In this document: one piece after another, positions 33,134 to 41,287 of the stretch | Layout of the letters: every line of letters starts with the position of its first letter | Numbering within the stretch: position 1 is the stretch's first letter | Assembly (NCBI GenBank): GCA_035765775.1 | Contig: DASTWV010000040.1 | Location: forward strand, 62,001 to 126,000 | Direction: 5' to 3' | DNA: 64,000 nucleotides | Source of the DNA: Actinomycetota bacterium | GTDB lineage: Bacteria; Actinomycetota; CADDZG01; JAHWKV01; JAOPZY01 | Translations under genes and position numbers: made by a program | Notes under the pieces: generated by a model | The model's database searches: none | Seen by the model: the letters and a program-made list of their open reading frames with translations, nothing else | What the model was told of the DNA's origin: nothing

Positions 33134-33844
33134 CTACAGGAGGTCCTGGCCGTTGATCACGAGGCGGAACCGGTAGTGCAGGAACTCGGCCGCCCGGCGG
33201 CACATGGTCATGCGGTTCAGGAAGATCTCGAAGTACTCCATGATCTTGGAGATCGAGGTGTCGATGCGCAGCTCCAGGATCAAGGTGTGCTCGCTGGTGT
33301 TCACCGACAGCACCGAGGACTCGGCGGCGTAGTTGACCCGGTCGTGGATGTCGAAGGTCTCCGGGTTGGGGTTGCGCACCCGGGACCGGTGCACGTCGGA
33401 CTTATCCGCCAGGATGAGCGCCGCCCCCTCAGGGGACACGGGCAGGCCCTCGCCCTCCTCGTGGTTGCCGACGGCCCCCAGAATCACCCCGATGTCCTTC
33501 AGGGGCATGCCGATCTCGGTGAGGATCGGGTAGCACAGGCTGGCGGCGGTCTGCGGGTGGCCCTTGCGGTTCACAAAGTTGCCCATGTCGTGCAGGTAGC
33601 CGGCGATGGCCGCCCGCTCCGGCTCCCGGTCATCGAAGCCCAGGGCATTGAGGAGCTTACGGGCGTCCCGGGAGACGATCTTGGCGTGCCGGAAGCCGTG
33701 CTCGGTGTAGCCGAGCTCGCCCAGGTACCGGTCCGACAGCCGGATGAACGTCTTGACAGCCGGATGGGCCTTGACGTCGGTGAGGTCGATCACGGTCGGG
33801 AGCGGGACGGCACCCGGGGATGGCGCGGCAGCAAGGAGCCCCAT
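33134..33844 (-). CDS. HD-domain phosphohydrolase
   Basis: 236 aa. Metal-binding HD signature: H49 in YTEHGFRHAKIV, the HD pair in IAGYLHDMGNFVNRKGH (about 94-95), GAVGNHEEGEG, and an aspartate in ILADKSDVHRSRVRN. This pattern is typical of HD hydrolases acting on phosphomonoesters, nucleotides or cyclic dinucleotides; the substrate is unknown. The C-terminal third (SVNTSEHTLILELRIDTSISKIMEYFEIFLNRM) looks like a small ligand-binding domain. It lies between yajC (three-base gap) and secDF, an unusual insertion into the yajC-secD pair. Confidence 0.85.
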   Translation of the reverse strand: MGLLAAAPSPGAVPLPTVIDLTDVKAHPAVKTFIRLSDRYLGELGYTEHGFRHAKIVSRDARKLLNALGFDDREPERAAIAGYLHDMGNFVNRKGHPQTAASLCYPILTEIGMPLKDIGVILGAVGNHEEGEGLPVSPEGAALILADKSDVHRSRVRNPNPETFDIHDRVNYAAESSVLSVNTSEHTLILELRIDTSISKIMEYFEIFLNRMTMCRRAAEFLHYRFRLVINGQDLL

Positions 33845-33847
33845 ATC

Positions 33848-34249
33848 TCACTCTGTATCGTCAGGTTCACCCGATCCCTCAAGGCCGGTCCCACCGTCAT
33901 GCCCCTCGCCCGTTGTGGTGCCCTCGCGGCTGGTCAGGGAGGGCTCGTCCTCCACCTTCCGGGCGATGGCCTGCTTCACGACCCGGATGGTGCAGCCGTC
34001 GGCGATGTCCAGGCGCACGGCGTCCTCGTCGATCCCCTGGATGTAGCCGATGATGCCCCCGATCGTGACCACCTCGTCGCCCGGCTCCAGCGTGGAGACC
34101 AGGTCCTGGTGCTGGCGCAGCCGGCGGCGCTGGGGCCGGACGAGCAGCAGGTAGAACACCACCAGCAGGGCACCCAGGAAGATGAGGTAGCTGGCACCCG
34201 AGCTGCTCGACTTCGTGGCCGCCAGGAGCAGGCCGGTAGGCAGGGTCAT
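33848..34249 (-). CDS. yajC: Preprotein translocase subunit YajC
   Basis: 133 aa; single N-terminal helix (about 20-38, YLIFLGALLVVFYLLLVRPQ) with the RPQRRR stop-transfer motif, then the YajC core LEPGDEVVTIGGIIGYIQGI and a disordered acidic tail. YajC associates with SecDF in the translocase holocomplex. It is upstream of secDF, separated by the HD gene. Confidence 0.93.
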   Translation of the reverse strand: MTLPTGLLLAATKSSSSGASYLIFLGALLVVFYLLLVRPQRRRLRQHQDLVSTLEPGDEVVTIGGIIGYIQGIDEDAVRLDIADGCTIRVVKQAIARKVEDEPSLTSREGTTTGEGHDGGTGLEGSGEPDDTE

Positions 34250-34312
34250 GGCCGGAGTCTAGTGGGTCGGCGTGCGCCTCTGGCCGGTGTCACCTGGCCC
34301 CAGTTCAGAGCG

Positions 34313-35206
34313 TCAGAGCGCGACCGCGGCGGCGGTGGCGTCGTCGCCGCTGTGGGCTCCAGCGTCCGACAGCCAGCCCGGAAGCATCTCGCCCAGCGCC
34401 GCCAGCCCTTCCTTCCCGACGACCTCCCGCACCCCGGCGCCCACCTCCAGGAAGCCCTCGTCGTCGATGAAGGCGTTCTTCAGCCCGTCGGTGGCCAGGA
34501 GCGCGACCGCCGGGATGGGCTCCGCCGGGCGCCACAGCCCGTAGCGGAAGTCCTGCTCGGCCCCGGGTAAGCAGAGCGAGGTTGTGGCCCCGCCCTGGAG
34601 CCGGTCGTCACCGGGTACCGGCAGCACCGTCCCGGCCGCCGAGGTCACCAGGATGTCGCCGTCACCCACCTGGAGGAAGAAGGCGGTGGGGCCGGCCACC
34701 AGGGCGATGAGCAGCGTGGCCCCGTAGGCCACCTCCGGCCGCTCCTCCACCTCCCCCCGGAAACCCGGGCCCATGTGCTCGTCGACCGCAGCCAGCTCCT
34801 CCTCCTGGAACGGGCGCCGCTCCACATCCGCCAGCACCAGGGCGGTCCAGGCCCGGACCACCGCTTCCGCCATCGGGGCGAGGAACTCCTCGGGATCGAG
34901 AGCGGGATCGCCGCCCGGATCGAAGGCGGGCAGGCGCTCGGCGCCCTCCCGCACCGCCGTGGCCACCGCCAGTGCCGAGCCCGTCTGGCTCCGGAAGTGC
35001 AGGCGTGCCCCGTGACCGTCCGACACCGCCACCACCAGCCGGTCGCCCGAGCCCGACTCGGGGAACCAGGCCAGCGCGTCCTGGTTGGGCAGCCCGTCCC
35101 GCACGTGCGCCGGGCCCAGCACGGAGGCGCCCACCACCCGGAGCGCGCTCCGCCCCGACGGCGGCCCGGCCGGGAACCCGTTGGGGGGACCACTCATCGA
35201 CGTCAT
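34313..35206 (-). CDS. PP2C-family protein phosphatase
   Basis: 297 aa. PPM-type serine/threonine phosphatase motifs: [19 protein letters not shown] (metal-binding Asp and the DGHG motif), [34 protein letters not shown], and the C-terminal [12 protein letters not shown] with a metal aspartate. All catalytic positions are present. It overlaps the 3' end of ruvB by four bases, so it is probably cotranscribed with ruvCAB. No cognate kinase is in the window. Confidence 0.85.
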   Translation of the reverse strand: MTSMSGPPNGFPAGPPSGRSALRVVGASVLGPAHVRDGLPNQDALAWFPESGSGDRLVVAVSDGHGARLHFRSQTGSALAVATAVREGAERLPAFDPGGDPALDPEEFLAPMAEAVVRAWTALVLADVERRPFQEEELAAVDEHMGPGFRGEVEERPEVAYGATLLIALVAGPTAFFLQVGDGDILVTSAAGTVLPVPGDDRLQGGATTSLCLPGAEQDFRYGLWRPAEPIPAVALLATDGLKNAFIDDEGFLEVGAGVREVVGKEGLAALGEMLPGWLSDAGAHSGDDATAAAVAL

Positions 35207-36246
35207 AGAAGGCGGTCCGCGGCATACCCGGGTTCTGCGCCGTCGTACGTCGCCAGCCCCAGATGCTCGTAGGCCGTCAGCGTCGCCAACCGCCCCCGGG
35301 GCGTGCGCTGGAGGAACCCCTTGCGCAGCAGGTAGGGCTCGTAGACATCCTCGATGGTCTCGGGCTCCTCTCCCACCGCCACCGCCAGGGTGCTGAGCCC
35401 CACCGGCCGGCCCCGGAAGCGCTGGGTGAGGGCCTCCAGGATGGCAATGTCCACCTTGTCGAGGCCCTCGACGTCCACCTGGAACAGGTCGAGGGCGTCC
35501 TGGGCCACATCGAGGGCGATCACCCCCGCCGCCCGCACCTGGGCGTAGTCCCGCACCCGGCGCAGGAGCCGGTTGGCGATGCGGGGCGTCCCGCGGGCAC
35601 GGCTGGCGATCTCTTCCGACGCCTCCCGGTCGATCTCGATCTCCAGGATCGCCGCCGAGCGGCGCACCACGTGCGCCAGCTCCTCCGGTTCGTAGTAGTC
35701 CAGCCGCCCGATGAAGCCGAACCGGTCCCGCAGCGGCGAGGTCAGCATCCCGGTGCGGGTGGTGGCCCCGATCAGGGTGAAGCGGGGGACCTCGACCCGG
35801 ATCGAGCGGGCGGAGGGCCCCTTGCCGATGACGATGTCCAGCCGGAAGTCCTCCATCGCCGGATAGAGCACCTCCTCGACGGTGCGGGCGAGGCGGTGGA
35901 TCTCGTCGATGAACAGCACGTCGCGGTCCTCGAGGTTGGTGAGGATGGCGGCCAGGTCGCCCGCCCGCTCGATCACCGGGCCGGAGGTGACGCTGAAGCC
36001 GACGCCCAACTCGGAGGCCACGATGTGTGCCAGCGTGGTCTTGCCCAGACCCGGGCTACCGGCAAACAGGAGGTGGTCCGCCGCCTCGCCCCGGGCCTTC
36101 GCGGCGTCGAGGATGATCGACAGGTGCTCCTTGGTGGAGGTCTGGCCCACGAAATCGCTCAGCGTCCGGGGCCGCAGCGACCGCTCGATCTCCTGGTCGT
36201 CGATGCTGGCGTCAGGGGCCAACATCCGCCCGGCGGCGTCGATCAC
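35203..36246 (-). CDS. ruvB: Holliday junction branch migration ATPase RuvB
   Basis: 347 aa, GTG start at 36246 overlapping the ruvA stop. AAA+ motor: Walker [16 protein letters not shown], Walker [11 protein letters not shown], sensor 1 [12 protein letters not shown], the arginine-finger region [13 protein letters not shown], and sensor 2 [17 protein letters not shown]. The winged-helix C-terminus ([12 protein letters not shown] ... [15 protein letters not shown]) is standard. Works with RuvA and RuvC in recombination repair. Confidence 0.97.
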   Translation of the reverse strand: MIDAAGRMLAPDASIDDQEIERSLRPRTLSDFVGQTSTKEHLSIILDAAKARGEAADHLLFAGSPGLGKTTLAHIVASELGVGFSVTSGPVIERAGDLAAILTNLEDRDVLFIDEIHRLARTVEEVLYPAMEDFRLDIVIGKGPSARSIRVEVPRFTLIGATTRTGMLTSPLRDRFGFIGRLDYYEPEELAHVVRRSAAILEIEIDREASEEIASRARGTPRIANRLLRRVRDYAQVRAAGVIALDVAQDALDLFQVDVEGLDKVDIAILEALTQRFRGRPVGLSTLAVAVGEEPETIEDVYEPYLLRKGFLQRTPRGRLATLTAYEHLGLATYDGAEPGYAADRLL

Positions 36247-36854
36247 CGTGTCCCAGCCCCGGTCCCGGCACTGGCGCCGGCACTGGCGCCGGCCAGCATC
36301 TTGAGGGCGGCCCGCACCATGGCCTCCACGGTGGCACCCGGGGTGGCGACCTCCTCGATGACCCCGCGCAGCTCCGCCGGCGTGTAGCCCAGCCCGGTGA
36401 GCGCCGCACGCACCTCGGCCACCGCGGCGCTGGGCACCGACGGCTCGACCGCCACCACCGCCAGCCGGTCGCGCAACTCCAGCAGCATGCGCTGGGCCCC
36501 CCGCTTCCCGACGCCGGGCACCGAGGTCAGAGCATCCAGGTCCCCGGTAGCCACCGCCCGGCGGAGCTCGTCGGGGTCCAGTACCGAGAGCACCGCCACG
36601 GCGAGCTTCGGCCCGACCCCGGTGACCCCCAGGAGGGTCTGGAAGACCTCCCGCTGGTCGGCGGTCCGGAAGCCGTACAGGGTGAGGGCGTCCTCCCGGA
36701 CCGCGAGATGGGTGAGGAGCCGGGCGGGCTGGCCCTTCACCAGCCCGGCGAGCACGGGGCCGGGCGCGTACACCAGGTAGCCGACCCCGCCCACCTCCAC
36801 CACCGCGGCGGCGCCGGTGACCTCAGCCACCACGCCGTTGAGCGAGGCGATCAC
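36243..36854 (-). CDS. ruvA: Holliday junction DNA helicase subunit RuvA
   Basis: 203 aa, GTG start at 36854 overlapping the ruvC stop (GTGA). OB-fold N-terminus ([22 protein letters not shown]), tandem helix-hairpin-helix region ([32 protein letters not shown]), and domain III contacting RuvB ([20 protein letters not shown]). The C-terminal [15 protein letters not shown] derives from a 12-bp duplication. Tetramers recognise the junction and load RuvB. Confidence 0.96.
   Translation of the reverse strand: MIASLNGVVAEVTGAAAVVEVGGVGYLVYAPGPVLAGLVKGQPARLLTHLAVREDALTLYGFRTADQREVFQTLLGVTGVGPKLAVAVLSVLDPDELRRAVATGDLDALTSVPGVGKRGAQRMLLELRDRLAVVAVEPSVPSAAVAEVRAALTGLGYTPAELRGVIEEVATPGATVEAMVRAALKMLAGASAGASAGTGAGTR
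36267..36290. repeat. 12-bp perfect tandem duplication at the 3' end of ruvA
   Basis: ggcactggcgcc twice, extending RuvA by Ala/Gly/Thr/Ser residues just before its stop codon. Confidence 0.9.
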
Positions 36855-37357
36855 GCCGGTCTCCGGGCAGCCGCCGCCAGGCCCGCCAGCTTGCGGGAGT
36901 GGCAGTGGCAGATGGCGACGGCCAGGGCGTCGGCGGCGTCGGGCGTGGCGGTTTGCGGATCCCCCCGCAGGAGGCGCTTGACCATAAAGCTGACCTGCTC
37001 CTTGGTGGCACTGCCGGTGCCCACCACCGCCATCTTCACCTGGAGGGGGGCGTAGTCGAAGACCGGGAGGTCGCAGCAGGCGGCGGTCAGCAGGGCCACT
37101 CCGGACGCCTGCGCCACCGGGATCACCGTCTGCGCATTCATCTTGTGGAAGATCCGCTCGATCGCCACCACGTCGGGCGCCCAGCGGGCGAACGCGGCCT
37201 CGAGGCCATCCCGGATGGCCCGCAGGCGCTGGGGCACCGGGTCCTCCGGCCGGGTGACGAGGGTGTCGCAGCCGATTGCCTGCAGCCGGTTGCCCTCCTG
37301 GAGGACCAGCCCAATCCCCATCCGGGTCAGGCCGGGGTCGATTCCGAGAACCCGCAT
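36851..37357 (-). CDS. ruvC: Holliday junction resolvase RuvC
   Basis: 168 aa, ATG 37357. RNase H-fold nuclease with catalytic acids in MRVLGIDPGLTRMG (D7), AIERIFH (Glu, about 67) and DAADALAVAICH near the end (two aspartates). QVKMAVVGTGSATKEQV is the DNA-binding region. First gene of ruvC-ruvA-ruvB-PP2C. A TATGAT -10-like element at 37402-37407 and a LexA-like box at 37385-37396 lie just upstream, consistent with damage induction. Confidence 0.95.
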   Translation of the reverse strand: MRVLGIDPGLTRMGIGLVLQEGNRLQAIGCDTLVTRPEDPVPQRLRAIRDGLEAAFARWAPDVVAIERIFHKMNAQTVIPVAQASGVALLTAACCDLPVFDYAPLQVKMAVVGTGSATKEQVSFMVKRLLRGDPQTATPDAADALAVAICHCHSRKLAGLAAAARRPA

Positions 37358-37384
37358 CGTGCGTTTCCTTCACGAAGCAAAATC

Positions 37385-37396
37385 GAACGGTTGTTT
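37385..37396 (-). promoter_or_regulatory. LexA-like (SOS) box upstream of ruvC
   Basis: GAAC-GGTT-GTTT, one mismatch from the GAAC-N4-GTTC core, 27 bp before the ruvC start and just downstream of TATGAT (37402-37407), so it would cover the transcription start. ruv genes are classical SOS members. Confidence 0.6.
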
Positions 37397-37430
37397 GCAG
37401 GATCATACCGAGACCCACCGACATCGCCTT

Positions 37431-37461
37431 GGATTGTGGGTGGATTGCGGGTGGATTGTGG
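37431..37461. repeat. 11-bp tandem repeat x2.8 between ruvC and the L,D-transpeptidase
   Basis: ggattgtgggt, ggattgcgggt, ggattgtgg in direct succession in the 212-bp divergent intergenic region. The unit is not a multiple of three, consistent with its non-coding place. Confidence 0.85.
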
Positions 37462-37569
37462 AAGCCTCGGCCCGGGTAACTCCAGGACCCATCAAGTTGC
37501 CATCGCCGAGTCCCGATAAGATCCTCACACCGATCCGCACGGTGCTTGCTCCCGCGGAGGCCAACACAT

Positions 37570-38400
37570 ATGAGAAGCCGGCTGTTCTACCGCCTCGCGA
37601 ACAGTTCACCCCTGGCGCAGGCCGCCGCGATCTTCTGCGTGCTCATCGTGCTCGTCGGGCTGTTCGAGGCGGACAACTACTTGTTCGGCGCCAAGCCGAA
37701 GCATGTCGCGAAGGCGGTGGCCTCCCCCAGCCCATCGCCGTCGCCCAGCCCCGCCCCCACCGAAGCCCCGAGCCCGGCGCCCAGCACTGGGGTGCCCATC
37801 CCGGTCACCTCGACGGTGGCCACCGCCGGCGATGCGTTCGTGGCCGCCCGCTCCGAGCCCAGCACCAAGGGGCGCCTGATTGAGAACGTGGATGCCCACA
37901 ACCTGCTCGGCCAGTCCACCGTGTTCCTCGTGGTCGGCCAGCAGCCGGGCTGGTACCAGGTATTGCTGCAGAAGATCCCCAACGGGACCACCGCGTGGGT
38001 GTCCGCCAGCCAGGTCACCATCAGCGTGGTCAACGACTTCATCCTGGCCCACCTGTCCACCTACAAGTTGGAGCATTACAACTCCGGCAAGCTCGTGGGC
38101 ACGTACTCCATGGCCATCGGGGCCAGCAAGACGCCCACGCCCACCGGCATGTTCTACCTCTGGGGCCTGCAGACGGGCGTCCCGCCGCCCTACACGCCGG
38201 CGATCTTCGCCCTGTCGGCGCTGTCGGAAACCCTCACCAACTGGCCCTATGGCGGCATCGTCGGGATCCACGGCTGGTCGGACTCGAGCGTGGAGGGCAA
38301 AGCGGTCTCCAACGGCTGCCTGCGCCTCACCGAGACCGACGCCCAGCGGCTGGTGAACGCCAACCTGCCCCTGGGCACGCCGGTCCAGATCGTCGCCTGA
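37570..38400 (+). CDS. L,D-transpeptidase (YkuD domain) with SH3-like domain
   Basis: 276 aa from ATG 37570, preceded by GGAGG. Transmembrane/signal anchor at about 13-33, a Ser-Pro repeat linker, an SH3-like cell-wall-binding module (about 85-150, FVAARSEPSTKGRLIENV ... GWYQVLL), then the YkuD catalytic domain. The catalytic signature GIHGWSDSS ... SNGCLRLTETDAQRL has the histidine and cysteine. The enzyme forms 3-3 cross-links or attaches proteins to peptidoglycan and is carbapenem- rather than penicillin-sensitive as a family. Monocistronic; divergent from ruvC. Confidence 0.93.
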   Translation: MRSRLFYRLANSSPLAQAAAIFCVLIVLVGLFEADNYLFGAKPKHVAKAVASPSPSPSPSPAPTEAPSPAPSTGVPIPVTSTVATAGDAFVAARSEPSTKGRLIENVDAHNLLGQSTVFLVVGQQPGWYQVLLQKIPNGTTAWVSASQVTISVVNDFILAHLSTYKLEHYNSGKLVGTYSMAIGASKTPTPTGMFYLWGLQTGVPPPYTPAIFALSALSETLTNWPYGGIVGIHGWSDSSVEGKAVSNGCLRLTETDAQRLVNANLPLGTPVQIVA

Positions 38401-38446
38401 TCGATCCCAGATTCCAGGTTTCCCGTTCGGTTTCCGGCACGAAAAA

Positions 38447-38469
38447 GGGCCGGGAACAGATCCCGGCCC
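38447..38469 (-). terminator. Rho-independent terminator after the 32-aa membrane peptide gene
   Basis: Perfect 9-bp stem GGGCCGGGA / TCCCGGCCC with a five-base loop, followed on the minus strand by TTTTT (complement of 38442-38446). It lies 23 bp past the stop of the small gene at 38492. It may also slow plus-strand transcription from the L,D-transpeptidase. Confidence 0.8.
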
Positions 38470-38491
38470 CTCGGAGTACTCCTGGGAAGTA

Positions 38492-38590
38492 CTACTTCTT
38501 GGCGCCGACCATACCCCAGACGTAGCTGGCCACAATGCCGACCAGGCCAACGCCGGCGAGGATCAATGCAAACGCGCTCAGACCAGTCAT
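38492..38590 (-). CDS. 32-aa single-pass membrane peptide
   Basis: Not a family I can name. ATG 38590 to TAG 38492 encodes MTGLSAFALILAGVGLVGI, continuing VASYVWGMVGAKK: one hydrophobic helix (about residues 6-27) with a Lys-Lys C-terminus. Support for a real gene: GGGAGGAAG about six to eight bases before the ATG, a perfect intrinsic terminator immediately after, and isolation between genes of other operons. The helix contains small-xxx-small spacings (AGVGLVG) that favour helix packing. It could be a stress-induced membrane peptide, a type I toxin-like peptide, or a subunit of a membrane complex. Confidence 0.7.
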   Translation of the reverse strand: MTGLSAFALILAGVGLVGIVASYVWGMVGAKK

Positions 38591-38919
38591 CGTTCCGCTT
38601 CCTCCCACTCTGTGGCCCATATGAATTCCGAATGAATTCGGGGGCTACTGCCTCATGTAGTAGTTCAATCGGCATAACGAGGGGGAACGCTAAACGGCCT
38701 CTTTTACCTAGCCCGGGCTCCCCCGAATGGTGGAGGAGCGCCCCGGGGTGTCGCAGGCCCCGGTGGCCTAGTCCCGGGCGCTTGGGGGACCGCTGGGCCA
38801 TACCTGCACGCGTGGTACAGCCAGGGGATGTACTACTCCACCAACTATCCCGGCGGAGCGGCAATGTTCACGGGTCGCCGGGTGAATCAGTGTGAAGCAC
38901 GGGCACACTCGGCCAGGCT
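38591..38919. other. 329-bp non-coding region upstream of the 32-aa gene
   Basis: No protein gene is supported. It should contain the promoter and leader of the 32-aa peptide (minus strand) and the end of the yebC transcript. Visible elements are AGCCCGGGCT (palindrome, 38709-38718), the near-direct repeats GAATTC around 38625-38640, and nested hairpins near the yebC end (AGTGTG/CACACT and TGAAGC/GCTTCA). A structured leader is possible, but I could not match a known riboswitch. Confidence 0.5.
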
Positions 38920-39669
38920 TCAGCCGGCCAGCTCCGCCATGACGTCGTCGGGCACGTCGAAGTTGGCGTGCACCTCCTGCACGTCGTCCAGATCCTCCAG
39001 GGCGTCCAGCAGGCGCAGCACCGGGGGCGCTCCCTCCCGGTCCAGCTCGATCACCGTCGAGGGCTCCATCGTGATCTGGGCCTCCTCGATCGGCAGCCCC
39101 TCCGCCTCGATCGCCTGGCGCAGCGTCTCCAGGTCGTTCGGGCCGGTGGTCACCTGCCAGGTGTCGCCCTGATCCTTCAGGTCCTCGGCGCCCGCCGCCA
39201 GGGCGACGCCCATCAGGTCATCCTCGGACACCGCGTCCTTGGGGACCAGCACCACGCCCCGCTTGGTGAACATCCACGACACCGCCCCCGGCTCGGCTAG
39301 CGAGCTGCCGTACTTGGTGAAGATCCGGCGGACGTCGGCGGCGGCGCGGTTGCGGTTGTCGGTCAGGACCTCCACCAGGACGGCGACCCCACCCGGGGCG
39401 TAGCCCTCGTAGATCAGGGTCTCGTAGGTGACGCCCTCCAACTCCCCGGTGCCCCGCTTGATCGCCCGCTCGATGGTGTCGGTGGGGATGCTGTCGGCCC
39501 GGGCGCGGGAGACCGCGTCGGCCAGGGTGGGGTTGGCGTCCATTTTGCCCCCGCCCTCGCGGGCGGCCACCTCGATGGCCCGCAGCCGCTTGGCGAACTG
39601 CTTGCCCCGGCGGGCGTCGATGATCGCCTTCTTGTGCTTGATCCCCGCCCACTTCGAATGGCCCGACAT
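38920..39669 (-). CDS. yebC: YebC/TACO1-family translational regulator
   Basis: 249 aa. MSGHSKWAGIKHKKAIIDARRGKQFAKRLRAIEVAAREGG at the N-terminus is near-invariant in the family, followed by RARADSIPTDTIERAIKRGTGE, YEGYAPGGVAVLVEVLTDNRNR and the three-domain layout. Family members have been described as DNA-binding regulators and, more recently, as ribosome factors relieving stalls at proline-rich stretches. The latter would matter in this proline-rich proteome (inference). The start overlaps the pdxT stop by one base. Confidence 0.96.
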   Translation of the reverse strand: MSGHSKWAGIKHKKAIIDARRGKQFAKRLRAIEVAAREGGGKMDANPTLADAVSRARADSIPTDTIERAIKRGTGELEGVTYETLIYEGYAPGGVAVLVEVLTDNRNRAAADVRRIFTKYGSSLAEPGAVSWMFTKRGVVLVPKDAVSEDDLMGVALAAGAEDLKDQGDTWQVTTGPNDLETLRQAIEAEGLPIEEAQITMEPSTVIELDREGAPPVLRLLDALEDLDDVQEVHANFDVPDDVMAELAG

Positions 39670-40247
39670 CAGGCTCCTCCCCGTCCCGTCGTGTCGAGAA
39701 CGCTGTCGAGGAAGTACCGGTGCAGCACCGGCGTCCCCGTGATCTCCGGGTGGAACGCGAGGCCCAGGATAGCCCCGGAGCGCACGACCACGGGGTGCCC
39801 GTCCCATGTGGCCAGCACCTCGACGCCCTCCCCGGTCGCCTCGAACACGGGCGCCCGGATGAAGGCCGCCCGCACCCGGCCGACCCCGGCGACGTCCAGG
39901 TCCGCCTCGAAGGAGTCCCGCTGCGTGCCATAGGCGTTGCGGGTGACCGTGATGTCCAGCACCCCGAGCGGCGTCTCCCCGTCGGAGACCCTGGTGGCGA
40001 GGATGATCGCCCCGGCGCAGGTCGCCAGCACCGCCATGCCGCCCTGGATCCGCTTGACTAGGGGGTCGCGCAGCTCGTAGCGGTCGATGAGCTTGAGCAG
40101 GGTGGTGGACTCGCCGCCCGGGAGCACCAGCCCGTCCACCGCCTCCAGCTCGGCGGCGGTGCGCACCTCCCGGGGCTCGATCCCGCAGTCCCTCAGTGCC
40201 CGGCGGTGCTCGGCGACGTCGCCCTGCAGGGCGAGGATACCCACCAC
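39669..40247 (-). CDS. pdxT: Pyridoxal 5'-phosphate synthase glutaminase subunit PdxT
   Basis: 192 aa. Class I glutamine amidotransferase supplying ammonia to PdxS. GILALQGDVAEH, LVLPGGESTTLLKLI (oxyanion region), the nucleophile in VLATCAGAIILA, and the His-Glu pair in LAFHPEITG. GTG 40247 is used; a second GTG follows immediately. It comes 56 bp after pdxS, as in most DXP-independent vitamin B6 operons. Confidence 0.95.
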   Translation of the reverse strand: MVGILALQGDVAEHRRALRDCGIEPREVRTAAELEAVDGLVLPGGESTTLLKLIDRYELRDPLVKRIQGGMAVLATCAGAIILATRVSDGETPLGVLDITVTRNAYGTQRDSFEADLDVAGVGRVRAAFIRAPVFEATGEGVEVLATWDGHPVVVRSGAILGLAFHPEITGTPVLHRYFLDSVLDTTGRGGA

Positions 40248-40303
40248 CTACATCCGCCCCGCTTCCGGCTCCGCTCTCGGCGAGCGAGCTCGCCCCACGG
40301 GCG

Positions 40304-41191
40304 CTACCACCCTCGGGGCGCCAGCCGCTCCTCCGCCGGGATCTCCCTGAGGTCCATGCCGCGCATCGGCTCGCCGAGCCCGCGGGAGACCCGGGCCACC
40401 ACCTCGGGGTCCTGGTAGTAGGTGGTGGCCTCGACGACGGCCCGGGCGGTGCGGGCCGGATCGGCGGCCTTGAAGATGCCCGAGCCCACAAAGACGCCTT
40501 CGGCCCCGAGTTGCATCACCAGGGCGGCATCGGCCGGCGTGGCGATCCCCCCGGCGCAGAAGGTCACCACCGGCAGCCGACCGGACTGGGCGACGTCCCG
40601 CACCAGCTCGTAGGGAGCGCCCAGCTCCTTGGCCTCGGTCATGAGCTCCTCGGGGGGAACGGCCTGCAGCCGGCGGATGGTGTCCCCGATCGAGCGCAGG
40701 TGACGTACCGCCTCCACCACGTTGCCGGTGCCCGCCTCGCCCTTGGAGCGGATCATGGCGGCGCCCTCGCCGATGCGGCGCAGCGCCTCGCCCAGGTTGG
40801 TGGCCCCGCACACGAAGGGCACGGTGTACGCCCACTTGTCCACGTGGTAGCGCTCGTCGGCCGGGGTGAGGACCTCGGATTCATCAATGAAGTCGACCCC
40901 GAGGCTCTGCAGCACCTGCGCCTCGGCGAAGTGGCCGATGCGGCACTTGGCCATGACCGGGATGGTCACGGCCTCCTGGATCTCGGTGATCTTGTTGGGA
41001 TCGGCCATGCGGGCGACGCCCCCGTCCCGGCGGATGTCGGCCGGGACCCGCTCGAGGGCCATGACTGCGACCGCCCCCGCCTCCTGGGCGATGGCCGCCT
41101 GCTCGGCGGTGGTGACGTCCATGATGACCCCGCCCTTGAGCATCTCGGCGAGGCCGCGCTTGATGCGCACGGTTCCGTGTTCGACTGCCAT
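40304..41191 (-). CDS. pdxS: Pyridoxal 5'-phosphate synthase subunit PdxS
   Basis: 295 aa TIM-barrel that condenses ribose 5-phosphate, glyceraldehyde 3-phosphate and ammonia into [42 protein letters not shown] (catalytic Lys), [10 protein letters not shown], and [11 protein letters not shown] (second Lys) are intact. This gives the organism de novo B6 synthesis; the PLP-binding YggS elsewhere in the window would buffer the product. Confidence 0.97.
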   Translation of the reverse strand: MAVEHGTVRIKRGLAEMLKGGVIMDVTTAEQAAIAQEAGAVAVMALERVPADIRRDGGVARMADPNKITEIQEAVTIPVMAKCRIGHFAEAQVLQSLGVDFIDESEVLTPADERYHVDKWAYTVPFVCGATNLGEALRRIGEGAAMIRSKGEAGTGNVVEAVRHLRSIGDTIRRLQAVPPEELMTEAKELGAPYELVRDVAQSGRLPVVTFCAGGIATPADAALVMQLGAEGVFVGSGIFKAADPARTARAVVEATTYYQDPEVVARVSRGLGEPMRGMDLREIPAEERLAPRGW

Positions 41192-41224
41192 GGCACCAAT
41201 CTTAGCCGGGCACTCCGATGGCTA

Positions 41225-41272
41225 GGTTGAGGGCCCGGTTGAGGGCCCGGTTGAGGGCCCGGTTGAGGACCC
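41225..41272. repeat. 12-bp tandem repeat x4 upstream of pdxS
   Basis: ggttgagggccc occurs three times perfectly and once with one change (ggttgaggaccc), in the gap between pdxS (start 41191) and the lipoprotein gene ending at 41288. Located where the pdxS promoter and leader would be. Confidence 0.92.
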
Positions 41273-41287
41273 GGCCGCGGGGTGCGC

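Noticed and set aside
32630-34570. 646-codon plus-strand frame across secDF, the HD gene and yajC
   Set aside because: Spans three well-supported minus-strand genes and their gaps; no family resemblance.
38591-38919. Possible riboswitch (GGGGGACC and GGGTGAATC stretches recall c-di-AMP motifs)
   Set aside because: The motif order and pairing could not be matched, the plus strand has no downstream gene, and the only likely target lies on the minus strand.
41225-41272. Possible CRISPR-like array
   Set aside because: Units are 12 bp with no spacers and no cas genes are present; it is a simple tandem repeat.
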